DNA of 64,000 nt from Leishmania donovani (Eukaryota > Euglenozoa > Kinetoplastea > Trypanosomatida > Trypanosomatidae), in assembly GCF_000227135.1 (NCBI RefSeq), contig NC_018249.1:520291-584290 (forward strand), written 5' to 3'. This document shows positions 44,040 to 53,733 of this stretch, in pieces (position 1 is the stretch's first letter; every line of letters begins with the position of its first letter). Under the pieces are notes generated by a model. The model was not told where the DNA came from and did not search any database. It worked only from the letters and a program-made list of their open reading frames with translations. The position numbers and the translations under genes are program-made.

Positions 44040-46254
44040 AAGGCAGGAGGGAGAAAGGTATGCCGCTTTGGGGAGGGGGGGGGGGGGGGATGGTGGTGCG
44101 TACATGCCCCCTCTCTTTGTCTCGTTGAAGGGGGGGGGCAAAGCGAGCGGAAAAGAAGGGGACAAAGAGAATGAGAAGGAGCGAAAGAAAAAAAACAGAC
44201 ACGACGAGGGTCACAAAAGAAGAGGGGTGCTACACGTACGCACTCACCTGACACTCCTTCGCTCACACGCACGCACACATATCAATAGACAGCAACAAAA
44301 ATAGAAAGAGAGAGAGGCTTGCTCCCGTGTTTTTTTTTCGGTCTGTGTGTCTTTCTACGAAGGTGAGATGCGTGCATGTGTGTGCATGTGTTCTTTCTTG
44401 TTTGCTGCTTCGAAACGAGACCAAAAAAGGGAGAAGACAGGGGGAAGAGTCAGAGGAAAGAGGAAGACGAAGAAGGAAGACGGAGAGGAAGCAGTAAAAA
44501 TGTCTTAACATGCACATGGTTATGTGCTTCCTTCTCTTTAGCGCAAGCGTAGACACACACACACACACACATACACACACACACACAAAATAGGCTCCCT
44601 TTCTCCCCTTACGGCCGTTGATTATAATCGTGAATCGGCGGTCACTGTGTAATGTCATTTCGTCTCTGGTCTCCTGACTCTTTTAGCGGTCTCGAGTTCA
44701 CAGACGTGCATACAGCCACACATGTATGCGAGCACAGATTCACAGAGAGCAAAATCGAGACACACTTGTCGCTGCTTCTGGTTTCAAAGTTCATGTACTT
44801 TATCTCCTTTTTCTTGATTTTCCTTTCTCAATATGCCATGCTCGCTTTCATTGGCGGCACTGTTTAGCCTTCTTCATTTTGTGTCGAGGCACGGGCACAA
44901 AACACATGAGCAGGCAAAAAAGAAACAGGCCGGGAGGAAAGAAAGAAACAGCAGTCGACGTGAGCGAGAGACCAAGCGAAACGTAGCACATGTACGATCG
45001 CACACGCTACACAAATACACAGAGGCACATGACAGCATAGAAGCATGGCACGCAACTCCAACGAGCGTGGATCGTCGCATGGATGACAACAGAAAGATGC
45101 TGTTGCGTGCCTGTTTGTAGACATGTGCTCGTGCACGTGTGCTTGTGTATGTTCGAATACCACTGCCAGTGCAGTTGGACGACTCGGATAGCCTCGGACA
45201 GCGAAAACACAAAAAAGGCAAAAGAAACACATTTTCAATGCAGTACGAGCCTCGGGCAAGACGCAAAACAAGCCGAAAAAGGGGGGAACAGAAACAGTGA
45301 AACGAAGGGGCGAAAAAAAAAAAGAAATACAGCGATCTGAGAGACGGCAAAGAAGAAAGTGAGGTCAAGCATACACGATCCTTTGAAGGTCCAAATCTTG
45401 CACGTGTGACCGTACATGTGGAGGGGTGAGGGGGGTATGTGTTGGTGTTCGTGGGTGTGTGAGCTGCAGCACAGAAGAAGCAAAAAAAAAAATGAGAGAG
45501 GTAGGACAAGATACATAAACGTTCACACAGAGAGGCATACAAGCGCATATCCAACAAGACCAAAAGACAAAAAAAAACACAGAAGGCAAGGGAAGCACGA
45601 TGAAGCCAAAGGGCAACGCGGCACGGGAGGTGAGATGCTCGATCCAGTGAAAAGCAACACGAAAAGAAAGTAAAGCGTCAGTGTAAGATGAACGCCGCTG
45701 CTGGTACAGTAGTCGTAGAAAGGGGAGGCGGAGGAAGATGGAGAAGGGGGCTGTGTTTGTCGCAGTATTTCTGTACACAAGCCCCGCTGGCTTCTGTGCG
45801 TTTGTTTGCAGCGCCGATATGTCACTGCGGTTGGCCTTCATGCTCAGCCCTTTGGTCTTTCCTTTTATTTTGCCCCCCCCCCTCTTCTCCCCTTTAAACA
45901 CTGAAGATTTGCCTGCACATGCACGCAGCTTCCCCCCCCCCTCCTACGAAAATAACGCTGAACTCTTTTTTTCGTGGCGGGGGAGGGGTGGAGAAAAACG
46001 CTAAAGGCCGAAGCGTGCACCGCCATCCCGTCCGAGGCACTTGCTGAAATAGGACACATAGAGGTGGAGAAAAAGGAAGCACAGGCGAAACACAAAAAAA
46101 AATACGAGTAGTTAGAGAGAAAACAGATTAGAATAGAAAAGGTGGGCGGGAGAGTGACGCCCCTCTCCACCTCTCAGTGTACCGACAAAGACACACACAC
46201 ACACACACACACTCGCGTGCGCACGCAACGCACGCACATAGCCTCTCCTCACGA
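42976..46254. other. Long intergenic region, no gene seen
   Basis: 3.3 kb of A/G-rich and T/C-rich low-complexity sequence with GT repeats (44009-44038), CA tracts (44549-44587), G runs (near 44074-44089) and a C run (45876-45885). It should carry the 3' UTR of the F-box/RRM-like gene. No credible coding frame is present. Confidence 0.65.
44009..44038. repeat. TG microsatellite, 15 units
   Basis: Uninterrupted 30-bp TG run. Confidence 0.9.
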
Positions 46255-47778
46255 CTACATGAAAACCGTATAGGGGTTCAGGCGGTACACACCAGGGCGC
46301 ACAAAGTCTACGCCGGGAATGCAGTACGGCATGAAGCTGGCCGCGTCGTTGTACCCGTAGTACTCAGCAGCGGTATCCACTGTCGCGGGGTGCGCTTCCT
46401 GTTTGGACTGGTAAGGAGGAAGCGGGGTGCTCGTCGGGTGGTAGCTCGAGTCTGAGCGACTCGACTGGGTGGCAGCGGAGTACGACAGACCGGTAGCACT
46501 GCGCACCCTGTCCCCGTGAATGTCCTCTGTGGCATCCACATCCTTTCCCTTGGCGCTGCTCAAGGGCGCCGCAGCAGGCCCTGCAACAAAAAACGGAGTC
46601 GATGGGGTTTCCACGACAATCGTGCCGCGTGGCATGTGCTTCTGATGAGCGCCGCCGTTGTACCGCATCGACACCTCCGACTGCAGCGCCTTCTCGCGTC
46701 CCTCCGGTACCAGCCATACACCCTCCACGCCGTTCACCGAGTCAAAGAAGAGACGATGATGCGCATCGAGCATCCGCTTCACGGTGACTTCGTCGTTGAT
46801 TGTGGGCCACGCGCAGCCCTTGCCACGCTGTGTGTGGGTGTTGCGGCGGTTCTCCACTGACACCAGTGCACCAGCCGAGGCGTTAAAGACGTTTTTCACC
46901 AGCCAACGCACCATGGGCACCGTGCCGGTGCGGCGCAGCTGACCGAGAAAGAGGCGCCGACCGCTCTGCGGGCGAGGCTGCTGGCAGCGGTTGTTGCCGC
47001 ACACGGCCCCGTGTGCGTTGAAGAGGCAGCAGTGCGGGCACGACCACGGTGTCTGGTGCTGCGGGGCCAGCTCTGCCTCGATCTCCATCTCGTTGCTGTC
47101 GAGATCCTCCAGGCAGGGAATGAAGATGGCCGGTACCTTGCTCTGCGGCATGCGGGCAACCGTGACGCGCGGCAAAGACTGGCGGAAATGGAAACGGCTC
47201 ACGCCGCGCACCTGCATCGCAGCCTCCCAGGGTAAGAAGCTGAAGATGTTCTCCCAAACGTCCTCGTTGTGAGTGAAGTACGTCTTGGAGCGGAGCGGCG
47301 CCGTGAGCTGCGAAGCGAAGCGGTAGGCGACGACCTCCTCCTCCTCGTCACCGTCGTCGTCGAAGTTCTCGCTGGCATGAGAGCCCGCGGTGGAGGAGGA
47401 AATGCCCTCAGACATGTCCATGAAAGGCACGTGCTTGTCTGACGACGCAGACGAGTAGTACGAGGAGGAAGAATGGCTCTCATTCTTCAGCGAAGGGCGT
47501 CCGCGGAAGCTGTGCGAATCGGCCACCAGCTCAGTGCTCAGCACGCTGTCCTGAATGTTGACCATGCCGGTGATCGTCTGGGCGGCGAGTATCAGCATCA
47601 GAAGACTGATCTCCTGGTTCAGCATGCGCTTGCTGGAGCGCTGCGGTGGCATACAACCACGGGCACCCACTGTCGGCAATGCCTCGGCGTTTCTGTACGG
47701 AGAACCCCCACTCACCCCCTTACCAGGCGAGTCCTCAATAACGGTCGCGTTTGCCTTCTTCATCGTCTTTTGCGGCAT
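46255..47778 (-). CDS. F-box-like, RanBP2-type zinc finger and RRM-like protein
   Basis: A 507-aa protein with an unusual combination of parts. Residues 171-200 (NEDVWENIFSFLPWEAAMQV onward) look like an F-box. Residues 245-265 (WSCPHCCLFNAHGAVCGNNRC) resemble a RanBP2-type zinc finger, with spacing N-x5-C-x4-C instead of N-x6-C-x2-C. Residues 275-358 look like an RRM: RLFLGQL as RNP2 and GKGCAWPTI as a weak RNP1, with VEGVWLVP closing. The N-terminal third is Ser-rich with an acidic stretch (DDDGDEEEE), and the C-tail is Pro/Ser/Tyr-rich. The ATG at 47778 and a normal stop are clear. Post-transcriptional control or ubiquitin adaptor work is inferred. The zinc finger plus RRM pair points to RNA. 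I do not recognise a named orthologue. Confidence 0.88.
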   Translation of the reverse strand: MPQKTMKKANATVIEDSPGKGVSGGSPYRNAEALPTVGARGCMPPQRSSKRMLNQEISLLMLILAAQTITGMVNIQDSVLSTELVADSHSFRGRPSLKNESHSSSSYYSSASSDKHVPFMDMSEGISSSTAGSHASENFDDDGDEEEEVVAYRFASQLTAPLRSKTYFTHNEDVWENIFSFLPWEAAMQVRGVSRFHFRQSLPRVTVARMPQSKVPAIFIPCLEDLDSNEMEIEAELAPQHQTPWSCPHCCLFNAHGAVCGNNRCQQPRPQSGRRLFLGQLRRTGTVPMVRWLVKNVFNASAGALVSVENRRNTHTQRGKGCAWPTINDEVTVKRMLDAHHRLFFDSVNGVEGVWLVPEGREKALQSEVSMRYNGGAHQKHMPRGTIVVETPSTPFFVAGPAAAPLSSAKGKDVDATEDIHGDRVRSATGLSYSAATQSSRSDSSYHPTSTPLPPYQSKQEAHPATVDTAAEYYGYNDAASFMPYCIPGVDFVRPGVYRLNPYTVFM

Positions 47779-48513
47779 ATTGGGTCGGCGGGCTTGGATG
47801 TGGAAAGGCCGAAGAGGAGAAAAATGAGAATCGGCGAGTTGATAGCTTCAGGCTATTTTTCTTTTTCGTTGTTGCACTGCACCGAAGAAGGGGATTCAGA
47901 TGGCGTCAGATGCGCAAGAACAATGAGGGAACGCAATCCTCTGAAACAAGGGAAAGGTAAGACGCAAAGAGGAAAGGTGTGGTGAGATGTTTTCTTTCGT
48001 CCGGGCGGGGGGGGGGGGCGGACGCGTTTGCTTCAGACGATGGTCCGATGGAAAACACAAGAGTGTGAAAAGCAGCAAAGGGCAAGAGAGTGGGGTGGTG
48101 GTGGAAAGAAGAAGCGAGAAGAGCTGCGAGAGAAAAGCAAGCAAGTGGGCGGGTATTTAATCGAGCACGAGGAAGAAAAAGAAAGAGAATATGCAGGAGA
48201 AAAGAGTGTTGCAGAAGACATTGAGCGTGACAAACCTGCACACGCCTCGGTTGCAACTGAAGCCACTTGGAGCACCAGGTGTGGGAGTATGAGTCTCATT
48301 GCGGAGCGCAAGCAAGCCGACTTGCTTTCGATTGTTACAGACGCTGGCTCCTCGATTTCGTTGCAGTCTGGAAGAGTGATTAAACACCAATTCTTGCTCT
48401 AAGGACTTCGTTGTGAACAGGGTCACCGCTCTATGCACCCGTACACCAACAGCTAGGCACACACAACACATAATGAGAGTTCTGGCCCGCGGCCACCTCC
48501 ACCATCCTCGGAG
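47779..48513. other. Intergenic region, no gene seen
   Basis: 735 bp with a G run (48007-48018). It contains the 5' region of the F-box/RRM-like gene and the 3' UTR of the cyclophilin. Confidence 0.6.
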
Positions 48514-49203
48514 TTAGTACCGCGGTTGAATTAAGTCGAGAACTTCCTTGCCTGGCATCACATGCTGAGCGCGCTCGCCCTGTAGGGCCTCCTGTGTCTC
48601 TTCCGCCATGTAGCCGCCACTCTGACCGCAGTCAGAGATCCAGGCACGACTCACGGGAGTCCCACAGCGCGAGCCGCACAGTTTTACTACCTGGTTAACG
48701 ATCTCCCAGCCCCCCAGCACCTGCCCTACAACGACAAACTTACGATCGAGCTGCTCATTGCGCCCCAGGTTGAAGAAAAACTGGGATCCGTTTTGATTCG
48801 GCCCACTGTGCGCCATGCCGACAGTGCCGGGCAAATGCTTCCCGGCCTTTCCCTCAAAAGACTCATCCGGAAACGGATAACCAAAGACGCTAACGTTGCT
48901 GCGGCCGTCCTTGGTGAGAATGTCGCCGCCTTGCATGACAAACCCTGGAATAATGCGATGAAACGGGGTTCCCTTGTAGTACAGCAAGCACTGACCATAT
49001 CCGCGCTCGCCGGTGCACAGCGAGCGGAAGTTCTCGCTTGTTCTCGGCACAACGTCCCTAAACAGCTCCACCGACACGCGCCCAAGCGCGTCGCCTTCGG
49101 CGGTGATGTCAAAATAGACGACCGGGTTAGCCGCTACGGGGGTGTACGGCATGTAGAGCGCCGCGCGATTCGACTGGAGCGCCACACGCGAGAGGCACCA
49201 CAT
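48514..49203 (-). CDS. Divergent cyclophilin (peptidyl-prolyl isomerase)
   Basis: A 229-aa cyclophilin. Catalytic residues are present: R83 and F88 in FHRIIPGFVMQGGD, Q91, and Q141-F142 in NGSQFFFNL. The Trp that binds cyclosporin A (human CypA W121) is replaced by Gln151 (NEQLDRKFVV), and His126 by Phe156. It is probably active but weakly sensitive to cyclosporin. About 25 N-terminal residues precede the domain. If M1 is used they contain R and S and no acids and could target the mitochondrion; M18 is an alternative start giving a cytosolic form. The C-terminus is extended by some 35 residues (GGYMAEETQEALQGERAQHV onward) beyond the core. It lies downstream of the EF-hand gene. Confidence 0.93.
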   Translation of the reverse strand: MWCLSRVALQSNRAALYMPYTPVAANPVVYFDITAEGDALGRVSVELFRDVVPRTSENFRSLCTGERGYGQCLLYYKGTPFHRIIPGFVMQGGDILTKDGRSNVSVFGYPFPDESFEGKAGKHLPGTVGMAHSGPNQNGSQFFFNLGRNEQLDRKFVVVGQVLGGWEIVNQVVKLCGSRCGTPVSRAWISDCGQSGGYMAEETQEALQGERAQHVMPGKEVLDLIQPRY

Positions 49204-49849
49204 GCTTCAAGTTTGCTAATCTTTCCCTTTTTCCTTTGCCTCTGCACACAGCACGAGGAGCAAGCGACGAGGGCTTGCCCGATGAAATGGGCGTGACGTT
49301 AAGAGTGACCCGTCGCCGAACTTGGTGAAGGTATCACTTGTTCGATTGATGAAAATAAGCGGCGTTAATGCGAGGACAAGCAAACGGAAAAGAGGCAAAA
49401 CAAGCAGGGCATCATAACAGCAGGAGTAGTGAGTCAACCAGCAGATCGCCACTGTAAGAGAATCACTCGCAGAGGGAGGACCCATTGCTGCCACTGCAGT
49501 AGGTGGGGTTGCTCTCCATCGACCTCTGCTTCTTTTTACCAGCGCCGAGACGGAGGTACCAGCCTTATTTGCGCACCCTCAAGCCGAAACTGTAGAACCG
49601 TCAAGGGAATGGCAGTGAAGAGAGCCACATTTGTCACCCATACTTGACAGCGCGCCACAAGAGAGGCGCACGCTCCCCTTCCCGTGTCTTATTTTGGTGT
49701 GATTGCCTTCCATCCAGCTCATCCAAGAGAGCGCGTATGCTGTTGAGGTGGTGTGATCCCATCTGTTTCGCTTACTCATTTAGCCTTGAGGAATCAACGC
49801 GAAAAAAAAAGATCCTCTTCAACGTGTCATTGTCCCACAAACAGGTCAG
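49204..49849. other. Spacer with cyclophilin 5' region
   Basis: About 650 bp with no gene. It holds the cyclophilin 5' UTR and part of the presumed 3' UTR of the EF-hand gene. Confidence 0.6.
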
Positions 49850-50260
49850 CTAATATGCGCATACAGCCACGGCCTCCCTACCTCTGCTGCTCACTGCGGC
49901 TATGTCCAGGAACCGCGTCAACCAGCACCGTTGGGCGCCGTTAAGGCCCACTGCATACGGTGCAGGCTAGGTCCAGGCTTACACTCCACATCACCGCGAC
50001 GCAGCTAAAGCAGAAAAGCAGTAGGCGGATGCGTACATTTGCTGAATCGCCGACACGATTTGTAGTGAGCTGGCCCAAGCGTGATCATCACCGCAAGCCA
50101 CTTCAGCACCGCGCCAGCCCAGACCTGTCCGCCGGCACCAAAAGTCCGCAGCCGTACCCGAGGGCAGGTTGTGCAGGCCCTTGGCGCCCCCAGGGAATGG
50201 GCACTGAACCCTGATACCACACTGAGGTGGCCGGTATCATCAAGGGCCGTGAAGAAGGAC
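49850..50260 (-). mobile_element. SIDER retroposon with ingi/L1Tc-type 5' signature
   Basis: Read on the minus strand from about 50260, the element begins with CCGGCCACCTCAGTGTGGTA then TCAGGGTTCAGTGCCC. This closely follows the conserved 5' signature (about 79 nt) shared by trypanosomatid retroposons of the ingi/L1Tc clade as I remember it. No coding frame is present, as expected for a short degenerate element. A shorter relative is at 42833-42975. It lies downstream of the EF-hand gene at 50978-51601 and so probably within its 3' UTR. SIDER2 elements there are known to shorten mRNA life in Leishmania. The 3' boundary is uncertain. Confidence 0.75.
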
Positions 50261-50727
50261 AAAAACAAATCGTACAGGAAAACGAAAAAGAAAGATACAA
50301 ACTCGCTGCATCGCCCTTTTTTTCTTTGTTTCGGTCGTGCTGCCTCTGTTGTTTTTTGCCCTTCTTTCAAAGAAAAGACTTTAGCGCACCACTCTCTCCT
50401 TGCGAGGAGATAAACAAACAAAAGAGCCGAGATACAGTGAGAAAGCGAGAAAGAAAAAAAGGAGAGTACATAAATGAATCAAAGCGTACATGTCCGCTGC
50501 GGATGCGCTTTCTTGCATATGTGTGTGTGTGTGCATGTGTGTGCTTGTCTGCCTCCCATTTATTTCTTCGAACTAACGCGCAAAAACTGCAGTCCAAATC
50601 CTAATCCACTACTCAGCCATAAAGAGATGGAACAAAAAAAACACCACCATGCCACGTCAAGACACCTGAAACGCGAGCGATAACACTCTTTAGCGTGTGC
50701 ACTGGTGGTAGTTGATCTCGGAACCTA
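50261..50727. other. Spacer, no gene seen
   Basis: T-rich and A-rich low-complexity sequence with a GT stretch near 50519-50545. It should be part of the 3' UTR of the EF-hand gene. Confidence 0.6.
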
Positions 50728-50967
50728 TTGTCTCAACCTAAGGCGCACCCTCGAACGTTAATAGCCCTCAGCTGTCTCATCAACTTTCCTCCACGTTGTA
50801 AGGCTTTGCACCTGCTTTGTAAGCGCACTGATCGCAGAAGACTCCACAAACATCATACAAGAAAGGCAGCGCAACACCACTTGCTCTTCGAATGCACTGG
50901 CGATCACGGTGGTGGCTCTTCGAGCTCGTCATGCCAGCGCCCACCGCAAGCGAGTACAGAGCGATAA
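50728..50967 (+). mobile_element. Possible retrotransposon zinc-finger remnant (antisense)
   Basis: The plus strand encodes a stretch ending AAQHHLLFECTGDHG, resembling the H-x3-C half of the C-terminal zinc finger of non-LTR elements. Upstream are LIALSCLINFPPRCK and LLCKRT, where the first half should be. It runs opposite to the transcription unit. Evidence is weak and rests on pattern only. Confidence 0.3.
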
Positions 50968-50977
50968 ACAGACGGTT

Positions 50978-51601
50978 TTAGCAGCATGCAAAAGCCTTCT
51001 TCTTCTTCTCCTCTTTCTTTGGTAGGGAATTCGAAGCCTCCTTTCCGGCAGCGGCTTTCCTCTCTTCCTCCATCCTCTCCTCCGCTTTCGCCCGGTCGAG
51101 GGCCTCCTGCTCGCGACGCTTAGCCTCCAATGCGTCCAGCTTGCGGCGCGCCGCAAGGCAGCGCACACCCAGGTCACCATAAAGAGCACGCATGAAGTCT
51201 TTGTCAGTGATAGCACCCTTGTTTTCAGTGTCTAGGGTGCTAAAGAGAGCGTCCACCTCCTCGTCGGAGAGGGCATCTTTCTTGGAGCTGCCCTTGGCCA
51301 TGATTTCCTCCAGCGACCTGCGTGTGATAACATGCGCCGGGGCCACCACAACAACACATTTCGCCATGTCCTCAGCCGACATTAGCGATGACCTGTTATC
51401 TTCGCAGAACTCGGTGAACTCGTAGGCAGTCATCTGACCAGGATACGTGGTCTTGCTCACCGCCTCGCCAATCGTGGGCGAGGACAGGCAGTAGCCAGCC
51501 TCGAGAGCGGCCACTGTGATCATTTGACGAGGCAACACCTCTATGCCATCCTCGCGGGTGATGTGGCGCTTCTCGAAAGCATCCCTCGTAGAGATCAGCA
51601 T
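50978..51601 (-). CDS. EF-hand protein with C-terminal polybasic-CC tail
   Basis: A 207-aa protein that I cannot name. One clear EF-hand loop, DTENKGAITDKD, lies at 124-135; Ala10 is small but the D/N/G pattern fits. The earlier MTAYEFTEFCEDN region may be a degenerate partner. From about 150 the chain is a charged helix (RRKLDALEAKRREQEALDRA), then a Lys-rich segment ending KKKKAFACC. A polybasic stretch next to a terminal Cys-Cys is the layout of a Rab-type double-prenylation or palmitoylation anchor, so peripheral membrane attachment is likely. The frame continues 15 codons upstream to a TTG. The ATG at 51601 is used. Confidence 0.88.
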   Translation of the reverse strand: MLISTRDAFEKRHITREDGIEVLPRQMITVAALEAGYCLSSPTIGEAVSKTTYPGQMTAYEFTEFCEDNRSSLMSAEDMAKCVVVVAPAHVITRRSLEEIMAKGSSKKDALSDEEVDALFSTLDTENKGAITDKDFMRALYGDLGVRCLAARRKLDALEAKRREQEALDRAKAEERMEEERKAAAGKEASNSLPKKEEKKKKAFACC

Positions 51602-52037
51602 CGTTGTTGGCAATGAAAAGAGGCAAGAAAGTAAGTGCAAAGTCAAATGATGACCCTAGATGAGATCCTTTTCCTGTTGCGTTTGTTCAAGCGAAAACTC
51701 CTGTGATTGTGTGATAGGCCTCAAGAGCAAAGCAGGGCGGGTTGCAAAACGAGTAGACTGCTAGTCGTGAATAAGCATCATCCTGTAAGACAAAACGACA
51801 GTATGCTGTCATCGATATCCTTTGAACACTAATAGTAGGAGAGTGGCTGCAAAGGCTGCAATCGCAGCACGGCAGCGACTTCCACGTCACGCTTACTCCA
51901 TAACAAACAGGGCGGCCAACAAAAAAGGTGTTGGTCAGTCCTTGAAAGGGACTGGAAGGAAACGGCACTCTAGGGTTTTTTTCCGCTTTGCTGCGACTCA
52001 TTTCGAGTTAACAGTGCACTGCAACGACACAGAAGAG
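51602..52037. other. Spacer, no gene seen
   Basis: 436 bp between two minus-strand genes. A pyrimidine-rich stretch (on the minus strand, plus about 51610-51640) precedes the EF-hand gene start. Confidence 0.6.
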
Positions 52038-53375
52038 TCAAAGAGGCTCTAGCGAACGAGAGGTCGAAATGTGACCGCCAAAATCACCCACGCGCCTGAA
52101 AACTGATCCCATTTCGTTCGACGAAGGATTCATCTTGCTGGGATACAGCTTATTCTTGAAAACGACCCAGTCAAACTCGTTGTCGAAAGACCGTCCGCTC
52201 CCGTGTAGCAGCGCCCGTGCCTGCTGCCCCTTCGAACGGACCATCCTGGTGCTCAAAGGTGAAGCTGATGAAGCGGCAGGCACGGCGCCCGCAAGCTTTT
52301 CCTGTATTGATTTTAGATCAGTATTGTCAGGAAACACTTCCAGACCTTTTTCAACTATTCTGCTAGCGCGATCAAAGTCCTCCTGATAAGCAGTTGCGGT
52401 CGCCCACAAGACATATCCACGGCCACCACTTTTTCTGCTCGGCACCGCCTGTGGTTCCAAGAGCGCAGCTTGTCTTCCGTGAAACTCCGCATCTTTGTAA
52501 AGACCGCCAAGGATGGCAGCGGCTGATGCATTAGAATGCACAACGGCGTCGATGTCGTCATCATGAGAAAAGCTCAAAGAGCTAGAAAGGAGAGAGAAGG
52601 CGCTTTCGTAGTCCTCTTTCAGAGCACAGCCTTCCGAAAACGTGGTCAGCAATCGAATCAGCTTTTTTTCATCGTCGGAAGTGTTAGGGTTCGGCGAAGC
52701 GTATGAGCCAATAGTTTCGCTCATCGGCAAAGAAATCCGCCCTCGCAGATTCTCACTGTCATCAGAGTTGTTGATGGCGCCAGGAAGTGTCAGTCGCTCA
52801 TCGAAAGCCAAGCGCGCCAACCGCCGGTGCGGAGTACTGCCACATGCGCTCAGTGACTCGTTGTACTCAAACAAGTCATCTTTCAAGCGCTCACGCAATG
52901 CGGGTGACCCGAGTGCTGCACGCACTGCAAGAGAAGGTACGCGGACATTCAGCTGCCTTTCAAATTGGGCCAACGGTACAGCAAAGCTTGAGACTCCACT
53001 TTCAATGCTCCGGTATCCCCTTGTGTTTTCTCTGATAGGAACCTCTTCGAGGCATTTGAGAAGGCTGGACGTCGCATCTTTCAGTTCCTCGTATGGATTC
53101 TTGACGAAGCACTGCAGCCACTCTTCGACTTCGATAGGGACGTGTTGCTGCTGATATGAAGCTAAAAATTCAGGAAGGCGAAACGGTCGCTCGATCCCTG
53201 TGGGAAAGCACCCCAGTGTCCACCAGTACTTCATGACATAAGGGCCTGGCCCATGCGGACCGGCAAAGCGATAAAGATACATGGTGGGATTCAGTGACAT
53301 GTGCTTCTGGTGCTTGGACCCAGGGGCCCAGCTACCACGCTGGTAGCTGAGAGCGACGCATTGCCGGCGTAGCAT
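52038..53375 (-). CDS. Conserved-type hypothetical, probably mitochondrial, with TPR-like region
   Basis: A 445-aa protein that I do not recognise. The frame is open upstream to 53600. An acceptor (GCGCACAG after a TTTTCCTATTTGTC-rich stretch) and a second one (CTGCAG) lie just before the ATG at 53375. That ATG begins MLRRQCVALSYQRGSW, an Arg-rich and acid-free mitochondrial presequence. Aromatic residues are dense at 30-60 (MYLYRFAGPHGPGPYVMKYWWTLGCF), as in several kinetoplastid mitochondrial complex subunits. Residues about 250-360 contain helix pairs like TPRs (EDYESAFSLLSSSLSF, ATATAYQEDFDRASRIVEKGLEVF). The next upstream gene encodes another mitochondrial protein. Confidence 0.82.
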   Translation of the reverse strand: MLRRQCVALSYQRGSWAPGSKHQKHMSLNPTMYLYRFAGPHGPGPYVMKYWWTLGCFPTGIERPFRLPEFLASYQQQHVPIEVEEWLQCFVKNPYEELKDATSSLLKCLEEVPIRENTRGYRSIESGVSSFAVPLAQFERQLNVRVPSLAVRAALGSPALRERLKDDLFEYNESLSACGSTPHRRLARLAFDERLTLPGAINNSDDSENLRGRISLPMSETIGSYASPNPNTSDDEKKLIRLLTTFSEGCALKEDYESAFSLLSSSLSFSHDDDIDAVVHSNASAAAILGGLYKDAEFHGRQAALLEPQAVPSRKSGGRGYVLWATATAYQEDFDRASRIVEKGLEVFPDNTDLKSIQEKLAGAVPAASSASPLSTRMVRSKGQQARALLHGSGRSFDNEFDWVVFKNKLYPSKMNPSSNEMGSVFRRVGDFGGHISTSRSLEPL

Positions 53376-53733
53376 TCTTCTGCAGCGAGTGGCTGTGCGC
53401 GTAAAACAGGCGAGACAAATAGGAAAAGGAGTGAGGGCGGTGCAGAAAACCCTGGAATAAAGGCAATAACTTCCTCGCTCGAGCAGAGCGCGCGTTGGCC
53501 GCGGCAGTCTCTGGGTCAAGAGAGAAGTAAACAAGAACTTCGATCCGAATCCAGACAATGAGGCAGCTGGAGAAGACACGCATCTGTGCATTGAGTACAT
53601 GCCTAGTACCTACCGGTGCATGGTCATCCATAGGAAGCACTTTCCCGCTTGTAGCGCAATGCGAAAGACCCAAAAGTGCCATGGATGAAAAGAGAGAGTG
53701 CTCTGTGGCCACATGAACGAAAGAAGCGCTTCG
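53376..53733. other. Spacer, no gene seen
   Basis: 358 bp holding the splice acceptor of the mitochondrial hypothetical (GCGCACAG and CTGCAG on the minus strand) and the 3' end of the MAM33-like transcript. Confidence 0.6.
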
